DNA of 64,000 nucleotides from JAVJUV01 sp040220415 (GCA_040220415.1 JAVJUV010000116.1:1-64000); one strand, 5' to 3'; counted from the stretch's first letter, positions 33,156 to 43,316 are shown. The notes: generated by a model from the letters alone, not told the origin. A program made the numbers and translations.

Positions 33156-35057
33156 TTATTCGACCCATTCCCAGTAACCGGGAAACTCGCCCAGGATTTG
33201 CGCAACCTTTTGTTCTTCATCGGCTTTTCGACCATCGATGCGCGCAACCAGGCCCTTTTTCTTGTCTTCGACCACCTCTGCCACCCGTGCGGCGACGCCG
33301 GCTTCTTCCAGCACGCCGTCAAAAACCCGCCTTATGGCGCGGCGGCGCAGGTCGGGTTTGAAGACCTTGCCCACGGCGGTCTTCGGCAGTTCGTCCAGGA
33401 TCTCGACGTACTTGGGCAGCGCCGCGCGCTCGGCGATCTTCTCGCGGGCATAATCCCGCAGTTCCTCGGGCGTGATCGAGGCACCCGAGACCAGTTCGAC
33501 GTAGGCGCAGGGCATTTCGCCCGAATGCGCGTCGGGCTGACCGATGGCCCCGACCATCGCGACGGCCGCGTGGCCCGCCAGCGCCTCTTCGATCTCGGCG
33601 GGATCGATGTTGTGGCCACCCCGGATGATCAGGTCCTTGGCGCGCCCGGTGATGAAGATGTAGCCCTCAGCATCGATGCGGCCCAGATCGCCGGTGCGCA
33701 GATAATGCCGGTTGCCGACCTCGTGATAGAGATCGGCATTCTTGTCGGCCTGGGTATAGGTATGTCCGGGATAGACGCCCGGGTTCGAGACGCAGATCTC
33801 GCCCACCTCGTCGGTGTCGCATTCCTTGACGCCATCCGCGGTGCCGATCAGGATCCTGACGTCCGTGTAGGGGAACGGAATGCCGACCGAACCGATCTTC
33901 TTGGTTCCGCCAAGCGGATTGATCGAAACCAGGCACGTCGCCTCGGTCAGGCCGTAGCCCTCGATGATCTCGACGCCCGTGGCCTTTTCGAAGCGCTTGT
34001 AGAGTTCCACCGGCAACGGCGAGGAACCGGAGAAGGCGGTCTTCACCGACGAGATATCGGCGTTGACGGGGCGCTGCATCAGCGCCGAAAGCGCGGTCGG
34101 CACGCCGATGATGAACGTCACCTTCCAGCGTTCGATCAGCTTCCAGAAGTTGTCGAAGACCCCCTCGCCCCGGTAGCCCTGCGGCGTCGGGAAGACGACG
34201 TGCGCGCCCGACGACACCATCGCCATCAGGATGACGTGGCAGGCGAAGACGTGGAACAGCGGCAGCGGGCACATCACGACGCTGGTCTCGTCGAACAGAA
34301 GGCTGTCGCCCAGCCAGCCGTTGTAGACGATGCCGGAATTCAGGTGCTGGGCAACCTTGGGCATTCCCGTGGTGCCGCCGGTGTGGAAGTAGGCCGCGAC
34401 GCGGTCTTCCTGGCTGTCCTCGAAATCGAGCGTGGCGTTCTGCCTTGCCAGTTCGGCGTTGAAGTCGAGAACCTTCGCCTTGTGGTGAACCGGGTTCTTC
34501 GGGCGGATCAGCGAGACGATCCAGGACTTGGGCGGGCTGAGATAACGGTTGAGATCGACTTCGAGCACGGCCTTGACGTTGGGGGCCAGTTTCACGGCCT
34601 CGGCCGCCTTCTGCGGCACGTCGGTCTTCGGGAAAGCCGTGAGCGTGACCAGCACCTTGGCATTGGTCTCGCGCAGGATCGAGGCGATCTGCTCGGGCTC
34701 CATCAGCGGGTTGATCGGGTTGGCGATGCCGGCGATGCAACCGCCCAGAAGCGTGATGACGGTTTCGGTCGCGTTCGGCAGAAGATAGGCGACGACGTCC
34801 TTTTCGCCCACGCCGAGGGACCGGAACAGGTTGGCGGCCTGCGTGGACTTGCGGTGCAGCTCGGACCAGGTGAGCGTCTCGGCGCGGTCGGCCGGTCCGG
34901 AGAGAAGCTGGTAACTGATCGCGTTCCGGTCGCCATGCTCCTTTGCCGTGCGGCTGAGCATCCCGTAAACGCTTTTTTCGGCGCCGCGCGCTTCCCACGG
35001 CATTTCGCTGTCGATTGCGTTACGCGCATCCAGCGACGAAAAATCCAGTTGCTTCAT
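33156..35057 (-). CDS. acyl-CoA synthetase (AMP-forming)
   Basis: 633 residues. ATP/AMP signature YFHTGGTTGMPKVAQH, then EGYGLTEATC (A5 motif) and LRTGDLGRIDAEGYIFITGRAKDLI (A7/A8), and the terminal lysine in LPKTAVGKVFKPDLRR. Activates a carboxylic acid to its CoA ester through an adenylate; acyl chain length cannot be inferred. Start MKQLDFS is chosen, preceded by GAGGACCGG. Unlinked to beta-oxidation genes here. Confidence 0.92.
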   Translation of the reverse strand: MKQLDFSSLDARNAIDSEMPWEARGAEKSVYGMLSRTAKEHGDRNAISYQLLSGPADRAETLTWSELHRKSTQAANLFRSLGVGEKDVVAYLLPNATETVITLLGGCIAGIANPINPLMEPEQIASILRETNAKVLVTLTAFPKTDVPQKAAEAVKLAPNVKAVLEVDLNRYLSPPKSWIVSLIRPKNPVHHKAKVLDFNAELARQNATLDFEDSQEDRVAAYFHTGGTTGMPKVAQHLNSGIVYNGWLGDSLLFDETSVVMCPLPLFHVFACHVILMAMVSSGAHVVFPTPQGYRGEGVFDNFWKLIERWKVTFIIGVPTALSALMQRPVNADISSVKTAFSGSSPLPVELYKRFEKATGVEIIEGYGLTEATCLVSINPLGGTKKIGSVGIPFPYTDVRILIGTADGVKECDTDEVGEICVSNPGVYPGHTYTQADKNADLYHEVGNRHYLRTGDLGRIDAEGYIFITGRAKDLIIRGGHNIDPAEIEEALAGHAAVAMVGAIGQPDAHSGEMPCAYVELVSGASITPEELRDYAREKIAERAALPKYVEILDELPKTAVGKVFKPDLRRRAIRRVFDGVLEEAGVAARVAEVVEDKKKGLVARIDGRKADEEQKVAQILGEFPGYWEWVE

Positions 35058-35177
35058 TCTGTCCGGTCCTCCCCGACCGCCTCTCTCCCGAGGCGACACA
35101 ATGCGCTTTGTCCGGTTGTAAAGGCAACGGGCCGCGAAGCAAGCACGGCGCGGACGACGAAACGCAACGTCAGGGCG

Positions 35178-36971
35178 TCATTCCGCGGCCAGTCCTTCGG
35201 TGAACTGAAGCCGTGCAAGGCGCGCGTAAAGCCCGCCATCGGATACCAGGCTGTCGTGGGTGCCCGTCGCCACGATCCGCCCGCCATCGAACACCAGGAT
35301 GCGGTCGGCCTTTTTCACGGTGGCAAGCCGGTGGGCGACGACGATGGTCGTGCGGCCCTCGGACAGTTTTTCGACCGCCATCTGCACCAACCGCTCGCTT
35401 TCGGCGTCCAGCGCCGAGGTCGCCTCGTCCAGCAGCAGGATCGGCGCATCGCGCAGGATCGCGCGGGCAATGGCGATGCGCTGTTTCTGGCCGCCTGACA
35501 GCATCACGCCGCGCTCGCCCACGTAGGTGTCGTAGCCCTGCGGCAGGGCAGTCAGGAACTCGTGCGCGGCGGCGGCCTTCGCGGCGGCCTCGATCTCGGC
35601 ATCGGTCGCGCCTGGGCGACCGAAGGCGATGTTCTCGCGCGCGGTGGCGGCGAAGATCACCGGGTCCTGCGGCACCAGTGCGACGTGGCGGCGGAACTCG
35701 GTCCGGGCCACGTCTCGCAGGTCGAGCCCGTCGATGGTGATGCGGCCCGCGTCGGGGTCGTAGAAGCGCAAGAGAAGCTGGATCACGGTCGTCTTTCCCG
35801 CGCCCGAGGGACCGACCAGCGCGACCGTCTCGCCCGGCTGGATGGTGAACGTCACCTCGTTCAGCGCGGCGGTTTCGGGCCGGGCGGGATAGTGGAACAC
35901 GACCTTGTCGAAGCCGACGGCGCCGGTGATCTTATCGGGCATCGGCGTGGTCCGGGGCTTGTCGGTGACGCTGTCCTCGGCGGTCAGCAACTCGACCAGG
36001 CGTTCGGTGGCGCCCGCGGCGCGCTGCAGCTCGCCCCAGATCTCGGAGAGCGCGCCGACCGCGCCCGCGACCATCACGGCGTAGATGACGAATTGCACCA
36101 GCTCGCCCACGCTCATCGCGTCGGCGCGCACGTCGCGGGCCCCGATCCAGAGCACGCCGACGATGCCCGTAAAGACCAGGCTGATGACGATCACGGTCAT
36201 GATCGCGCGGGTGCCGATGCGTTTGCGGGCGGCATCGAAGGACCGTTCGGTGACGTCGCCGAAGCGCGCGCGGCTGGGCGTCTCGTGGGTGTAGGCCTGC
36301 ACCGCCTGCACCGAGAGCAGCGCTTCGGAGGCGTTGCCGGAAGACGCCGCGATCCAGTCCTGGTTCTCGCGGCTGAGCACGCGCAGGCGCCGGCCGAGGA
36401 CGATGATCGGCACGATGATGGCGGGCACGATCAGAAGCACCAGCGCGGCCAGCTTGACCGACGTGTAGAACAGCAGCAAAAGCCCGCCGATCAGGATCAA
36501 CAGGTTGCGCAACGCGATGGAGATCGACGATCCGATGACCGAAAGGATCAGCGTCGTGTCGGTGGTGATCCGGCTGAGGACTTCGCCGGTCATGATCTTT
36601 TCGTAGAAAGACGGGCTCATCCCGATCATGCGGTCGAAAACGGCCTTGCGGATATCGGCCACCACGCGCTCGCCCAGTCGGGTGACGAGGTAGTACCTGA
36701 GCCCGGTGCCCAGCGCCAGCAGCAGCGCGATGCCGAGCGCGGCGGTGAAATACTTGTCCAGAAGCGAGACGGCCGAGGTCTCGAACCCGTCGACGACGCG
36801 GCGCACGGCGATGGGCAGGATCAGCGAGATGACGGCCGTCGACACCAGCGCCAGCACAGCGGCGAAGAGCATCGCCCTGTAGGGCGCAAGGAACGGCCAG
36901 AGGGCGCCGAGCGCCCGCACGTTCTTCGATTTGTCGCGCTCTTCGCTGGATGTCTTGGCGGTCTCGGCCAT
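35178..36971 (-). CDS. ABC exporter, fused permease-ATPase (MsbA-like)
   Basis: 597 residues. The N-terminal half has six membrane helices (ABC_membrane), and the ATPase follows with Walker A GPSGAGKTT, Q-loop ALVPQDPVIFAAT, signature LSGGQKQRIAIARA and Walker B ILLLDEATSALD. Homodimeric half-transporter of the lipid/drug exporter class. A hydrophilic N-terminus (MAETAKTSSEERDKSKN) precedes the first helix. Substrate unknown. Confidence 0.93.
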   Translation of the reverse strand: MAETAKTSSEERDKSKNVRALGALWPFLAPYRAMLFAAVLALVSTAVISLILPIAVRRVVDGFETSAVSLLDKYFTAALGIALLLALGTGLRYYLVTRLGERVVADIRKAVFDRMIGMSPSFYEKIMTGEVLSRITTDTTLILSVIGSSISIALRNLLILIGGLLLLFYTSVKLAALVLLIVPAIIVPIIVLGRRLRVLSRENQDWIAASSGNASEALLSVQAVQAYTHETPSRARFGDVTERSFDAARKRIGTRAIMTVIVISLVFTGIVGVLWIGARDVRADAMSVGELVQFVIYAVMVAGAVGALSEIWGELQRAAGATERLVELLTAEDSVTDKPRTTPMPDKITGAVGFDKVVFHYPARPETAALNEVTFTIQPGETVALVGPSGAGKTTVIQLLLRFYDPDAGRITIDGLDLRDVARTEFRRHVALVPQDPVIFAATARENIAFGRPGATDAEIEAAAKAAAAHEFLTALPQGYDTYVGERGVMLSGGQKQRIAIARAILRDAPILLLDEATSALDAESERLVQMAVEKLSEGRTTIVVAHRLATVKKADRILVFDGGRIVATGTHDSLVSDGGLYARLARLQFTEGLAAE

Positions 36972-37203
36972 CGGGTCCCCTTGTATGCAGAATTCAATTA
37001 GCGTCAGCGGCTGCCGCTCACAAGCCGCGATGAACGCACAGCGCTCCGCACAACGTGGCAGCGCGGCGAAAAGGCAGCGCCGGGGGCCGGCGGAGCCGGT
37101 TGCCGCCGGGTCAAGGCACCGGCTCGGGAAGATTCACTGTTTTCAGAAGGTTACGGCGGAAACGTCACGCATTTCACGGGTCTTGTGGTCCAGGGGTAGT
37201 AGT

Positions 37204-37277
37204 TGGAGCGGGCGACGGGAATCGAACCCGTATCTCTTGCTTGGAAGGCAAGGGTCTTACCATTACACAACGCCCGC
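37204..37277 (-). tRNA. tRNA-Gly (TCC)
   Basis: Acceptor GCGGGCG/CGCCCGC, anticodon stem CTTGC/GCAAG with loop CTTCCAA (TCC), T arm CGGG-TTCGATT-CCCG, encoded CCA. Reads leftwards. Confidence 0.96.
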
Positions 37278-37348
37278 TCGGCAAGGTATGACGTATGACA
37301 GGTGCGTTCCGGGGTCAAGAAGCGACCTTGGCGACAGGAGGAAGGACG

Positions 37349-38044
37349 ATGACGGGACATCATGCGGTGATCATCGGTGTGGGCGACGGGCTTTCGGCGG
37401 CGGTCGCGCGCGAACTGGCGTCCGACCACAGGCTGACGCTGGCGGCGCGCAGCGGTGACAGGATGAAAGAGGTGGCGGCCGAGACGGATGCCGCGACGGT
37501 GCTCTTGGACGCCACCGACGAGACAGCGGTGGCAGCGCTTTTCGACGATCTGCCCGCCCCGCCCCGCGTTGTCGTCTACAACCCCTCGGCACGGGTCCGC
37601 GGACCGATCGCCGGTCTCGATGCCGCCGCCGTCCGCAACGCCGTGGAAGTGACCGCGATCGGCGCGTTCCTGACCGGCAAGCACGCGGCGCGCAGGATGC
37701 TGCAGGCCGAGCCGACAGACGGGGTCCGGGGCACGATCCTGTTCACGGGCGCGTCTGCCGGCGTGAAGGGTTTTCCGCAGTCGGCGCCCTTCGCGATGGG
37801 CAAGTTCGCGCAGCGCGGCCTTGCCGAAAGCATGGCGCGCGAGTTGCATCCGCAAGGGATACACGTCGCCTGGATCAACATAGACGGCGCGATCCTGAAC
37901 CCCGGACGCAGCGAACCCGGCGACAGGCCGGGCTCGATGCTGCGCCCCGAGGCCATCGCCCGAACCTACCGCCACCTGATCGAGCAGGATCGCTCGGCCT
38001 GGTCGAACGAGATCGCGCTGCGCCCCTGGGTCGAGACGTTCTGA
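37349..38044 (+). CDS. SDR-family protein with Phe in place of catalytic Tyr
   Basis: 231 residues; Rossmann glycine motif GVGDGLSAAVAREL near the N-terminus (variant of TGxxxGxG). The active-site serine is in FTGASAGVKG (S136), but the YxxxK motif reads F148-A-M-G-K152. The tyrosine hydroxyl needed for hydride-coupled proton transfer is thus missing. Possibly an altered reductase or a binding protein. A strong RBS AGGAGGAAGG precedes the ATG. Confidence 0.85.
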   Translation: MTGHHAVIIGVGDGLSAAVARELASDHRLTLAARSGDRMKEVAAETDAATVLLDATDETAVAALFDDLPAPPRVVVYNPSARVRGPIAGLDAAAVRNAVEVTAIGAFLTGKHAARRMLQAEPTDGVRGTILFTGASAGVKGFPQSAPFAMGKFAQRGLAESMARELHPQGIHVAWINIDGAILNPGRSEPGDRPGSMLRPEAIARTYRHLIEQDRSAWSNEIALRPWVETF

Positions 38045-38357
38045 GGCAAGGCGCCGTGGCGCGTATGCCCTGAGGGTGGTTCGCGCCGCACAGGTTCGCC
38101 CTATTGCCATTCCGCCGGACCGACCATTCGCAAGCGCCAGCAAATCGCGGGGCTCCTCGATCTTCGGCATGCCGGCCGAAGGTCACGACGGGCCGTTGTT
38201 TTTCGTCAATGCATGCCTGCCCTTCCACCTTTATCGAATCATGGGGCGGGCTGGCCGATGGAAAGCCGGGTGGCGCGGCGCACGCAGCATGTTCCTGGTG
38301 CATCGCCCCATGTGGCTTGAGTGCGCGCTCCGCATTCAGAATGGGAGGCACCTACTC
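38045..38357. promoter_or_regulatory. upstream region of the sugar ABC operon
   Basis: About 310 bp without a supported gene; an open frame continuous with the binding-protein gene covers it but lacks protein-like sequence before the signal peptide. It must hold the operon promoter. I see no clear palindromic operator. Confidence 0.4.
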
Positions 38358-39608
38358 ATGAACATTTTCAGAAATCTCGCCGTTATCGGTACCCTTGCGG
38401 CAGCGATGGCAGGCCCCGCGAAGGCGGAAGGGACCGTCGAGGTCCTGCATTGGTGGACCTCCGGCGGCGAGGCCAAGGCCGTCGGGACACTTAAATCAGC
38501 ATTCGAATCGCAGGGCGGAACCTGGATCGATTCACCCATTGCGGGCGGTGGCGGCGACGCCGCGATGACGGCTCTGCGTGCCCGCGTCATGGCAGGCAAT
38601 CCACCCACGGCGGTCCAGCTGAAGGGACCGGGGATCCAGGAATGGGCCGAGCAAGGCGCCCTGAATGACGTGCAGGCCGTCGCCACGGAAGAAGGCTGGG
38701 ACGAAGTCCTGCCACCGGCTCTTGCAGACATCATGAAATACGAAGGCAACTATGTCGCCGCGCCGGTGAACATTCACCGTGTCGACTGGATGTGGGCCAA
38801 TCCGGAATTGCTGGCGCAGGTCGGAATCGAAGAGATGCCCACCACCTGGGACGAATTCAACGCGGCGGCCGACGAACTTCAATCGGCAGGCATCACACCC
38901 CTGGCGCACGGCGGCCAGCCCTGGCAGGACGCAACCCTCTTCGAGATCGTCGTGCTGGGCGTGGGCGGAGCGGATTTCTACCGCAGGGCGCTTGTCGATC
39001 TGGACCCGGATGCGCTGACATCGGACACGATGATCGCGTCCTTCGACCAGCTTCGGAAACTTCGCGGATATGTCGATCCGAATTTCCCGGGCCGCGACTG
39101 GAACCTTGCCACCGCGATGGTGATGCGGGGCGAAGCGGCGTTCCAGATCATGGGCGACTGGGCCAAGGGCGAATTCCTGGCCGCAGGAAAGGTTCCGGGC
39201 GAGGATTTCGTTTGCGCGCCGACGCCAGGCAACGGCTATGTTCTCAATTCCGACAGCTTCACCTTCTTCAAGGTCTCGGGGGACGAGAACATCATGGGCC
39301 AGCAGGTGCTGGCGAGCCTGATCATGTCGCCGGAGTTCCAGGAGACTTTCAACCTGGCGAAGGGATCGATCCCGGCCCGTACGGACGTGCCGCTGGACGC
39401 CTTCGACATCTGCGCGAAGCGGTCGCACGAAGACCTGCTTGCAGCGATCGAGAACGACACGCTGGTTCCCTCGATGGCGCACGAGATGGCAATCCCGCGC
39501 TCGGTCCGGGGCGAGTTCCTTGACCTGGTGACGCAGTTCTTCAACTCGGACATGAGCTCCGAAGACGCCGCCCGGCAACTTGCCGAAGCCGTCGCGCGCG
39601 CGATGTGA
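38358..39608 (+). CDS. sugar ABC transporter, substrate-binding protein
   Basis: 416 residues, with signal peptide MNIFRNLAVIGTLAAAMAGPAKA. The mature start EGTVEVLHWWTSGGEAKAVG and AGNPPTAVQLKGPGIQEWAEQG are typical of the cluster 1 carbohydrate-binding proteins, closest in pattern to glucose/mannose binders (GtsA type). Periplasmic; delivers sugar to the two permeases. RBS GGGAGG lies 9 bp before the ATG. Its ATGTGA stop overlaps the next GTG. Confidence 0.9.
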   Translation: MNIFRNLAVIGTLAAAMAGPAKAEGTVEVLHWWTSGGEAKAVGTLKSAFESQGGTWIDSPIAGGGGDAAMTALRARVMAGNPPTAVQLKGPGIQEWAEQGALNDVQAVATEEGWDEVLPPALADIMKYEGNYVAAPVNIHRVDWMWANPELLAQVGIEEMPTTWDEFNAAADELQSAGITPLAHGGQPWQDATLFEIVVLGVGGADFYRRALVDLDPDALTSDTMIASFDQLRKLRGYVDPNFPGRDWNLATAMVMRGEAAFQIMGDWAKGEFLAAGKVPGEDFVCAPTPGNGYVLNSDSFTFFKVSGDENIMGQQVLASLIMSPEFQETFNLAKGSIPARTDVPLDAFDICAKRSHEDLLAAIENDTLVPSMAHEMAIPRSVRGEFLDLVTQFFNSDMSSEDAARQLAEAVARAM

Positions 39609-40555
39609 AGGTCTGGGCCGGAGCGATCCCGCCCCGGCCCGTTTTCCCTGGGATGCCATATACCGCAAAACCGGGCTTCGGGATCGGTCGCTGGCTGGAG
39701 CGGCGCTTGCCGGTCATCGTCGTCTCGCCGCTTTTCGCGCTGAGCCTGTTTTTCGTTTACGGTTTCATCTTGTGGACCGCCTACATATCGATGACGCCGT
39801 CCGGTGTGATGCCGGTCTACGACTTCGAAGGGCTGAGGCAATACGAGCGGCTGTGGGCCACCCCGCGCTGGTATGTGGCGCTGAGCAACCTCTTCATCTT
39901 CTCCGCCCTGTTCATCGCCATCTCGATGGCCATCGGGATCCTGCTGGCGATCCTGCTGGACCAGCAGGTGCGGGCAGAGGGGGTGATCCGCACCATCTAC
40001 CTCTACCCGATGGCGCTGAGCTTCATCGTGACGGGAACCGTCTGGAAGTGGATCCTCAATCCCGGACTCGGGATCGAGCGGATGATCCGGCAGGCGGGCT
40101 TCGAAGGGTTCACCTTCGACTGGCTGGTGAACGCCGATTATGCGATCTACACGGTGGTCATCGCGGCGGTCTGGCAGAGTTCGGGCTATGCAATGGCGCT
40201 GTTTCTGGCCGGATTGCGCTCGGTCGACGACGAGATCCTGAAAGCCGCCGCGGTCGACGGTGCGAACCCCTGGAAAACCTATACCTGGATCGTTCTTCCG
40301 ATCCTGCGTCCGGTGTTCCTGTCGACCGTGATCATCCTGGCGCACCTGGCGATCAAGAGCTTCGACCTGGTCATCGCTTTGACGGGCGGCGGGCCGGGAT
40401 ACGCCACGGACATGCCGGCGACCTTCATGTATGCCTTCGCCTTCCAGCGCAGCGAACTGGGCGTGGCCGCGGCCAGTGCCACGATGATGCTGATGACCGT
40501 GATCGCGATCATCGTGCCGTATCTCTATTCCGAGCTCAGGGGGACGAGCCGGTGA
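39605..40555 (+). CDS. sugar ABC transporter, permease 1
   Basis: 316 residues with six membrane helices and the EAA loop DEILKAAAVDGANPWKTYTWIVLPILRPV. Start GTG overlaps the upstream stop; an ATG at 39653 (MPYTAKPGFG) is an alternative without the proline-rich leader. Inner-membrane channel subunit of a MalF/UgpA-type heterodimer. Confidence 0.9.
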   Translation: MKVWAGAIPPRPVFPGMPYTAKPGFGIGRWLERRLPVIVVSPLFALSLFFVYGFILWTAYISMTPSGVMPVYDFEGLRQYERLWATPRWYVALSNLFIFSALFIAISMAIGILLAILLDQQVRAEGVIRTIYLYPMALSFIVTGTVWKWILNPGLGIERMIRQAGFEGFTFDWLVNADYAIYTVVIAAVWQSSGYAMALFLAGLRSVDDEILKAAAVDGANPWKTYTWIVLPILRPVFLSTVIILAHLAIKSFDLVIALTGGGPGYATDMPATFMYAFAFQRSELGVAAASATMMLMTVIAIIVPYLYSELRGTSR

Positions 40556-41445
40556 AGAGACGCAGCATAGGCGGCATCGTCCGCGCAAAGGGCTGGCGAA
40601 CGACGGTGATGCGCGCCGGATTGTACCTGGTTCTGGGGCTGTTCTGTCTCTATTACCTGATCCCCCTCATCGTGATGGTCTCGACCTCGCTCAAGTCGCT
40701 GGCGGAGATCCGCGAGGGCACGCTTCTGAGCATGCCGCGCGAGATCACCCTGGATGCGTGGGCGAAGGCCTGGGGCACGGCTTGCGTCGGCGTGCGCTGC
40801 GATGGGCTGGAACCCTACCTCTGGAACTCGGTCGTCATGGCGGTTCCCGCCGTGCTGATCTCGACGATGCTGGGCGCCATGAACGGCTATGCGCTGACCA
40901 AATGGCGTTTTCCCGGTGCCGACTGGATCTTCGCATTGATCCTGTTCGGAGCTTTCATTCCCTTCCAGGTCATCCTTCTGCCGATGGCGCGAACGCTTGG
41001 CCAACTGGGCCTGGCCGGAACGATACCCGGGCTGATCCTGGTGCACACCGTCTACGGCCTGGCGTTCACGACGTTGTTCTTCCGGAATTTCTTTATCGGC
41101 GTTTCGGATGGGATCATTCAGGCAGCCCAGATAGATGGCGCAGGGTTCTTCGGTATCTTCTTCCGGATCGTGCTGCCCATGTCGATCCCCGCGATCGTTG
41201 TCACAGTGATCTGGCAGTTCACCCAGATATGGAACGATTTCCTGTTCGGCGTCGCATTCACCATAGGTGACAGCAACCCGGTAACGGTGGCGTTGAACAA
41301 CGTGGTGAACACGTCGACGGGCGTAAAGGAATACAATGTGGACATGGCCGCCGCGATCATCGCGGCACTGCCGACCATGCTGGTCTACGTGGTCGCGGGC
41401 GCGTATTTCGTCCGCGGTCTCTCTGCCGGTGCTGTGAAAGGATAG
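40552..41445 (+). CDS. sugar ABC transporter, permease 2
   Basis: 297 residues with six membrane helices, EAA loop DGIIQAAQIDGAGFFGIFFRIVLPMSIP, MalG/UgpE type. GTG start overlaps the permease 1 stop by 4 bp. A periplasmic insertion with two cysteines (TACVGVRCDGLEP) could form a disulfide. Confidence 0.9.
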   Translation: MKRRSIGGIVRAKGWRTTVMRAGLYLVLGLFCLYYLIPLIVMVSTSLKSLAEIREGTLLSMPREITLDAWAKAWGTACVGVRCDGLEPYLWNSVVMAVPAVLISTMLGAMNGYALTKWRFPGADWIFALILFGAFIPFQVILLPMARTLGQLGLAGTIPGLILVHTVYGLAFTTLFFRNFFIGVSDGIIQAAQIDGAGFFGIFFRIVLPMSIPAIVVTVIWQFTQIWNDFLFGVAFTIGDSNPVTVALNNVVNTSTGVKEYNVDMAAAIIAALPTMLVYVVAGAYFVRGLSAGAVKG

Positions 41446-41448
41446 ACG

Positions 41449-42561
41449 ATGGCCTCCGGAATCAGCCTTCGCAATGTCAGGAAATCGTTCGGCAGCACCG
41501 AGGTGATCAAGGGGATCGACCTGGAGATCGAGCCGGGCGAATTCGTTGTCCTGGTCGGACCGTCGGGCTGCGGCAAGTCAACGCTGCTCAATCTGATCGC
41601 CGGTCTGGAGACACTGACCGAGGGCGATATCCAGATTGCCGGCAAGCTGGTCAACGACGTGCCGCCGCGCGACCGGGACATCGCGATGGTGTTCCAGTCC
41701 TACGCGCTTTACCCCACGAAATCCGTCCGCGAGAACATCACCTTCGGGATGCAGACCCGGCGCATCCCCAGGCCCGCGCAGGACGCCGCCGTGGACGAGT
41801 TCAGCCGGCTCTTGCAGATCGACCGCCTGCTGGATCGCAAACCCGGCCAGCTTAGCGGCGGGCAGCGCCAGCGGGTCGCCATGGGCCGCGCGCTGGTGCG
41901 CAAGCCGGAGGTCTTTCTTTTCGACGAGCCGCTGTCGAACCTCGATGCGAAACTTCGGATCGAAATGCGCACGGAAATCAAGAAGCTGCACCAGCGGCTT
42001 GGCAAGACCGTGGTTTACGTCACGCACGATCAGATCGAAGCGATGACACTGGCTTCGCGGATCGCGGTCATGGACAACGGACATATCCGGCAATTCGGCC
42101 CGCCCGCGGAGATCTACAACAAGCCGGTCGACCTGTTCGTGGCGGGTTTCATGGGCTCGCCGCCGATGAACATGCTTCCCGGCCGGCTGCAACGCGTGGA
42201 CAGGGGCATGACGGTCGAAGTCGGCCCGGATGCCGACACCGTCGCATTTCCGCTTCCGCGCGATCTTTCGGATCGGCTTTCTTCGACCAGCACCCGGGAC
42301 GTGGTGCTGGGCATTCGTCCCGAGGCGATCTTCGCTGCCGGCACCGAGCTGCCGGGAGCCGAGCGTTTCGTTTTCGAGCGCCTGGTGGATGTCGTTGAAC
42401 CGACGGGGCCGGACACGATGATCGTCTTCCAGATCGGAGAGACCGATCTTATTGCGCGCGTTCGTCCCGAAGACACAAGGGACGAAGGCACTCCATTCCA
42501 GTTCGAGGCCGACATGACCAAAGCGATGGTCTTCGATGCCGCGACCGGGCGGTCGCTTTAG
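41449..42561 (+). CDS. sugar ABC transporter, ATP-binding protein (UgpC/MalK type)
   Basis: 370 residues. Walker A GPSGCGKSTL, signature LSGGQRQRVAMGRAL, Walker B VFLFDEPLSNLD, switch His in YVTHDQIEAM, and a C-terminal TOBE-type regulatory domain (VVLGIRPEAIFA). Powers the importer. It starts 3 bp after permease 2 and closes the operon. Confidence 0.93.
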   Translation: MASGISLRNVRKSFGSTEVIKGIDLEIEPGEFVVLVGPSGCGKSTLLNLIAGLETLTEGDIQIAGKLVNDVPPRDRDIAMVFQSYALYPTKSVRENITFGMQTRRIPRPAQDAAVDEFSRLLQIDRLLDRKPGQLSGGQRQRVAMGRALVRKPEVFLFDEPLSNLDAKLRIEMRTEIKKLHQRLGKTVVYVTHDQIEAMTLASRIAVMDNGHIRQFGPPAEIYNKPVDLFVAGFMGSPPMNMLPGRLQRVDRGMTVEVGPDADTVAFPLPRDLSDRLSSTSTRDVVLGIRPEAIFAAGTELPGAERFVFERLVDVVEPTGPDTMIVFQIGETDLIARVRPEDTRDEGTPFQFEADMTKAMVFDAATGRSL

Positions 42562-42668
42562 TCACGGCTGCATTACCTGCGACTGAATCGCGCCGATGGG
42601 GTTCGTCTTTCGGAGAAGCGACACCCGGAGAGACGCCCGCATGAGGAGACCGCGGCCAATCCCGGACA

Positions 42669-43316
42669 TCACCGGACCGCAAGCCGATCCACGACCTCCG
42701 TGACGCCCGGTACGGCCCAGGCCGCTCGCTCGGCGGTACGGCGTTCGGCAAGATGCCGGACCTTGCCTTCAAGGGTTACCGTACCACCGTCAACCTCGAC
42801 ACGAATGCCTGTGGCATCGAGTTCCGCGTCGCGCATAAAGGCCCGTCGAATCCGTTCCGAGACGTCCAACGGATGCACGGCGGGGTTAATCCTGATCCGG
42901 TTGTTCACGCCAGTGACGCCCGCCAGACCTCGAACAACCCCGAATGCGGCATCGGACTGGTATCGCCACTCGACAACGCCTTCCAGCGTGACGTCTCCGT
43001 TGCGGACGGTCACGCGGATCCTGTCACCCGGTACCGAGGTGTTCCAATTCAGGCTGTCCGCAGCGCGCCTTGCGATTTCGTCGTCTGCCGTGACATGAGC
43101 GCCGGCGGGGAGGACCGTGATTTCATCGACAATCGCCCGAACGCCTTTGATGCTTTCAACGATCTCGATCATCGTCCACTTGTCGGCAAACGTCGCGACG
43201 TGGCCCGCCAGGGTCACCACGGCATCATCCACCGCTGCGCGGATACCCAAGGCATCGATGCTGGGTTCGAAATCGAGTTGGTCGAGAATGTCTGCCTCAA
43301 GTTCCCTGTCGCCCAT
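42669..43316 (-). CDS. BON-domain protein (three BON repeats)
   Basis: 215 residues, no signal peptide. Three tandem BON domains: ELEADILDQLDFEP...VVTLAGHVATFADKW; DEIARRAADSLNWN...VTLEGVVEW; SERIRRAFMRDAEL...VTLEGKVRHLAERR. BON domains bind phospholipid or other ligands; cytoplasmic triple-BON proteins are common in stress clusters. ATG at 43314-43316 with GGAGGACAAG ahead; the longer upstream frame lacks support. Confidence 0.88.
   Translation of the reverse strand: MGDRELEADILDQLDFEPSIDALGIRAAVDDAVVTLAGHVATFADKWTMIEIVESIKGVRAIVDEITVLPAGAHVTADDEIARRAADSLNWNTSVPGDRIRVTVRNGDVTLEGVVEWRYQSDAAFGVVRGLAGVTGVNNRIRINPAVHPLDVSERIRRAFMRDAELDATGIRVEVDGGTVTLEGKVRHLAERRTAERAAWAVPGVTEVVDRLAVR

Noticed and set aside
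33120..35498. Long plus-strand open frame opposite the acyl-CoA synthetase gene
   Set aside because: It mirrors a clear AMP-forming synthetase on the minus strand; the plus-strand product is His/Arg/Gly-rich and has no family motifs, typical of antisense frames in high-GC DNA.
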